Assembly: GCA_017590115.1 (NCBI GenBank)
Contig: JAGGNK010006892.1
Coordinates: 17,275,736-17,339,735, forward strand
Reading direction: 5' to 3'
DNA: 64,000 nucleotides
Origin: Montifringilla adamsi
Lineage: Eukaryota > Chordata > Aves > Passeriformes > Passeridae
Every line of letters begins with the position of its first letter. The first letter of the stretch is position 1. A program made the translations under genes and the position numbers. The notes beneath the pieces were generated by a model, which did no database searches, was not told the origin of the DNA, and worked only from the letters and a program-made list of their open reading frames with translations. This document shows positions 60,918-64,000 of this stretch, one piece after another.

Positions 60918-63900
60918 GTGAGGGACGAGCGACAGCGGGGGCAGCGGTCCCGAGAGCGAGCGGCCTCTGCGGGGCTGCTGCGCCGCTCAGGGCCCGGCAG
61001 CGCCTCCCGCGCCGCAAGGCCCGGGCAGCGCTGGGCTGGGGCCGGCGGCGGCTCCTCCCGGCCCGATCGCTCCGCGCCGCAAAACGGGCCCCGAGCTCCG
61101 CCGGGCTCTGCCCGCTGTGCCCAGACAGCCCCTCCGGTGGGTGTGCGGTCAGGACAGCCCGAGGGCAGCGCGGCCTGGGGCTGCTTCTGCCCTGTCTTCC
61201 GCACAGAACTTCGACTGCGTGCTGATGTCGCTTAGAAACAAGATTGGAAGGTCTTGGATGGTTCACTCCTCATTAGTTACAATTTGGTCAGTTGTGTACT
61301 TGGTAAAATAAGTTTAAAAATTCCCAAAACACCTTATGTTGTTAGGAATTTCAATTTTCAGTGCTGGATAGTTGCCCGTTGACCAGTTGTTAGAATTGTA
61401 TTCTTGTATCAAAAAAATACAAAATGCTTGGCAGTTATTTTGTCAAAAAATAAAATCGATTTCTACTCGGCATTTCGTTGGGATCAGTGGATTCGTCTTG
61501 CTGCACGTTTTGAGTTGCAGTGCTCCCAAGCAAACACTGAGGAATAAAACATTGATTTCTATATTTGGATACTCAAAGTAGGCCTCTCTTGCTTTCATTT
61601 TAGGAATAGACTTTTGGTGTTTATGTCACAAATGTTTTGCAAAATAGTCCTATTTATGATTGGAATTTTTTTTTGCAAGTTTATTTCTGGGTTGTTCACT
61701 TTCCTTATGGCTGTTTAAAACAGCAGTTACAGTGAAGTGATGACCAGAAGCTTTCTGAACTGTTTTCCTCATGGTTCTCTCCTTTAGCTTTTAAGAAACT
61801 ATATCTGGGAATGCTTACTGAAAATAACTTTTCTGTTTATATTTGGCAGGTATTTGAAATGTGCCAAAAGCAATAGTACTGAGACAGTGGAAGGGCTAGA
61901 GAGCTTAATGCTTTCTAAGAGGCTTTTAATTCTTGCTGAGCTGCTTCTGCTCTCAGATCATCAGTTTAATAATTAAAGCTTCTTTCTGTGCATGCATGAA
62001 TGTTATTTTTACTAGTGCCATTCCAAACTTAAACCTTTTTCATTCATGGCAAGTTGAAACTATGCCACTGTTCTTCCGTGCTGACTTCTGGTTGCTGTTG
62101 CCATGCTGGGGACCTGGGGTTCTCTGGGCAGTTCAGGGCACAGCTGACCTCACCAGCTGTAGCCGACTGCTCCACCGTCACCTCCTGACTGATGCTCTTC
62201 GTCCCAGAAACTACATTCAAAGTTTTACCCTTCCTCGAAGGTTCAGTCCGAGTTGGGATTTGCTACTCCTGTTCTGTGGCAGCGTGGTGGATAATGAGGA
62301 TGAAGCTCAGTGTCACTTATCAAAGTGACACAGTAGGGTTTAGCTGTTTGGTGCCACCAATCCATGTCACTGTGCACCTCAGAGGGTGTTTAGTCAGCCC
62401 CAAACACATTACAACTACGGTGTAGTGCACTCGACAATTAGCTCTTCCTGTCCTGGATCCACCTATCTTTAGTTACTTTTTCATACCTTAAGTTTTCATA
62501 CCAGCTCAATTTGGCAGTAGCAGCCTGAATTCAGCTTGTGCTCTGTGCATTTAGAAGGTGTGCTTTGGCATTGCTCACTCTAAATAGTGCTTCCTGTACA
62601 GAGCCCTTCCAGTCTAACACAGACCTTTCTTTATCCTTTGGGTTACAGACATTATGCCTTAGTTTCATATTCAATAACTTACTGATCATATTCTCCTGTG
62701 AATAGTGTAGCAATGGTAGTTTTTATATAACTTTTAAGGGTTTTATATTATGGGTTTAACATACAAATAATAGCATTTCTGTTCTGTAGCCACAATGTTA
62801 ACTACTTTAGGTGGATTTTTAGCATTTAAAAATGGGTTTATGTGGAATATTTTGAGTAGTCTGTCCCTGAATTCAGTCTTGTCTTGCAATGCACAGGTCT
62901 TAAATAAAAACTTAAGGTTTTTATACGTGGTTTTTATTTAATTTACTGTGAGGGAAAAAGAAGTGTAGTATTTTTGTGCCCTTTTCAGGTCAGAAATGAA
63001 TTTTGTGTCCCAGTATTCCAAAAAGTGATCTGTTAAGTCAGTCGCCCTATATTTTTGTTATTATCTAGGGAGAAGTCTCTTCATCTAGCTTCTTTTATTT
63101 TATCCTTACTGCCACATTTCCTGATATTATTTTTCAATTTTACCATGTCTGACTCTCACTTGATCTTGCTTTTGATGTTTTCCTCACTTTAATTTGAAGT
63201 GAGGTTTTCCTAGAAGCTGAATACTGACTTTTAAGTTCCCATGTGACTGTTGCATTCTGTGGATTTTAAAACTCTAAAAGCTGTAAATACCACAGATGTG
63301 TAAAACAGTAATATTTGCTACATTCTACTGAACTACTTCTTCTGCTCCATCTTACCCAATAACCTTTGGTGGAAGTATGAACTGAGAATTTCCCCTGTGA
63401 ACTTGCTGGTACATCAGTGAAGACCCTGAGGCTTGAGGTTCCATGTGATTCTTAAGAAAATTTCAAATTATGTTAACATATGATTAATGGTATTTGAAGC
63501 TATAAGCCAAGAAGGAGGTGGAAAAAGTTGTGAGTCAGCTAGCAGGGGCTGTTCAGTTTGTTTTCTCTGCAAGCACCTATAAGTGCTTTTCCTAGTATAT
63601 TTCAGCTAAATATACACTGAGATATTATGGAGGTCACCATTTTCATTCCTATGTAAAAAATTAAGTATTTCTTCCCCCTCTGCTTCCTAAAATATTGTTA
63701 TTGTGGTTCTGTGTGTTTGAAGCACAGAAGATGCATCGTTTGTCTTCAAATATAGAGGAAGTGTCTTTGTTATACTGTGTCCATATCCTTCCATAATCCA
63801 TTCTATCTTTCAATACCTACAAATATTTCACACCCTTGAATATCGTACTTTATTAGAAGTACCTGCCAAAGCTTATTTAGAGCATCATTTACTTGGGATT

Positions 63901-64000
63901 GTTTCTTAAGGAGATGCTGCTCTGAATCACAAAGAATGCTATAATTCTGTAACAAGAGGCCTGTAGTTGAGTTGAGAATCAATAATCTAATATTTTTGCT
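60918..64000 (+). other. POLR1D: POLR1D intron 1 (5' part)
   Basis: After the CpG island ends near 61160 this is AT-rich unique sequence. No POLR1D exon 2 (neither the polymerase-subunit form nor the alternative Lys/Arg-rich isoform) could be recognised, nor any CR1 copy. Short open frames here show no resemblance to known proteins. Confidence 0.7.

Larger units (their letters stand above)
59640..61160. promoter_or_regulatory. CpG island, probable divergent LNX2/POLR1D promoter
   Basis: A stretch of about 1.5 kb of very GC-rich, CpG-dense DNA between AT-rich flanks. It holds GC-box (Sp-type) motifs on both strands, for example around 60440-60460 and 60810-60830, and no TATA box that I can see. 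The LNX2 exon 1 donor (60109, minus) and the POLR1D start (60892, plus) point away from each other within it. This fits a bidirectional housekeeping promoter. Transcription starts are not resolvable by eye. Long open frames across the island reflect the scarcity of AT-rich stop codons. Confidence 0.85.

Noticed and set aside
60665..61266. Long minus-strand frames over the POLR1D start
   Set aside because: Arg/Pro/Ala-rich translations with no homology, overlapping each other in several frames; a compositional effect of the CpG island.
61200..64000. Search for POLR1D exon 2 in the remaining plus-strand sequence
   Set aside because: No frame matches either known continuation of the protein after MEEDPELE; the exon presumably lies to the right of the window.

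Overview
This is vertebrate nuclear DNA, almost certainly from a bird. The evidence is large AT-rich introns, a CpG-island promoter, several truncated CR1 retrotransposon copies (the dominant avian interspersed repeat) in both orientations, and proteins that read nearly residue for residue like human orthologues. The species cannot be fixed from the sequence alone. I see no bacterial genes, tRNA, rRNA or CRISPR array.

About 94% of the window is one minus-strand gene, LNX2 (ligand of Numb protein X 2), a RING-finger protein with four PDZ domains. I could join nine coding exons through GT/AG splice sites with matching phases: 26965-27365, 20086-20324, 18846-19045, 14918-15289, 13278-13424, 10921-11098, 8976-9207, 7095-7253 and 4143-4278. 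Together they give 2,064 nt, or 687 residues plus a stop, close to the roughly 690 residues of the mammalian protein. No frameshift or premature stop is present. A non-coding first exon is inferred in the CpG island, with its splice donor at 60109/60108, which makes intron 1 about 32.6 kb. The 3' UTR runs from 4142 to one of two candidate poly(A) sites, near 2565 or near 1885.

The CpG island at about 59640-61160 looks like a divergent promoter. To its right, on the plus strand, lies the first coding exon of POLR1D (60892-60917), which encodes the shared Pol I/Pol III subunit AC19. The rest of POLR1D lies beyond the window. LNX2 head-to-head with POLR1D is also the mammalian arrangement, so this is conserved synteny.

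The rest is intron and flank, holding CR1 fragments, simple repeats, a 130-bp tandem duplication (37771-38029), two adjacent hairpins that share a loop sequence (44125-44236), and an AT-rich palindrome inside direct repeats (52465-52548). I found no convincing unknown gene system. The most useful observations are the upstream ORFs in the LNX2 leader, the NPPF form of the presumed Numb-binding motif, the CpG-rich internal exon, and the paired hairpins.
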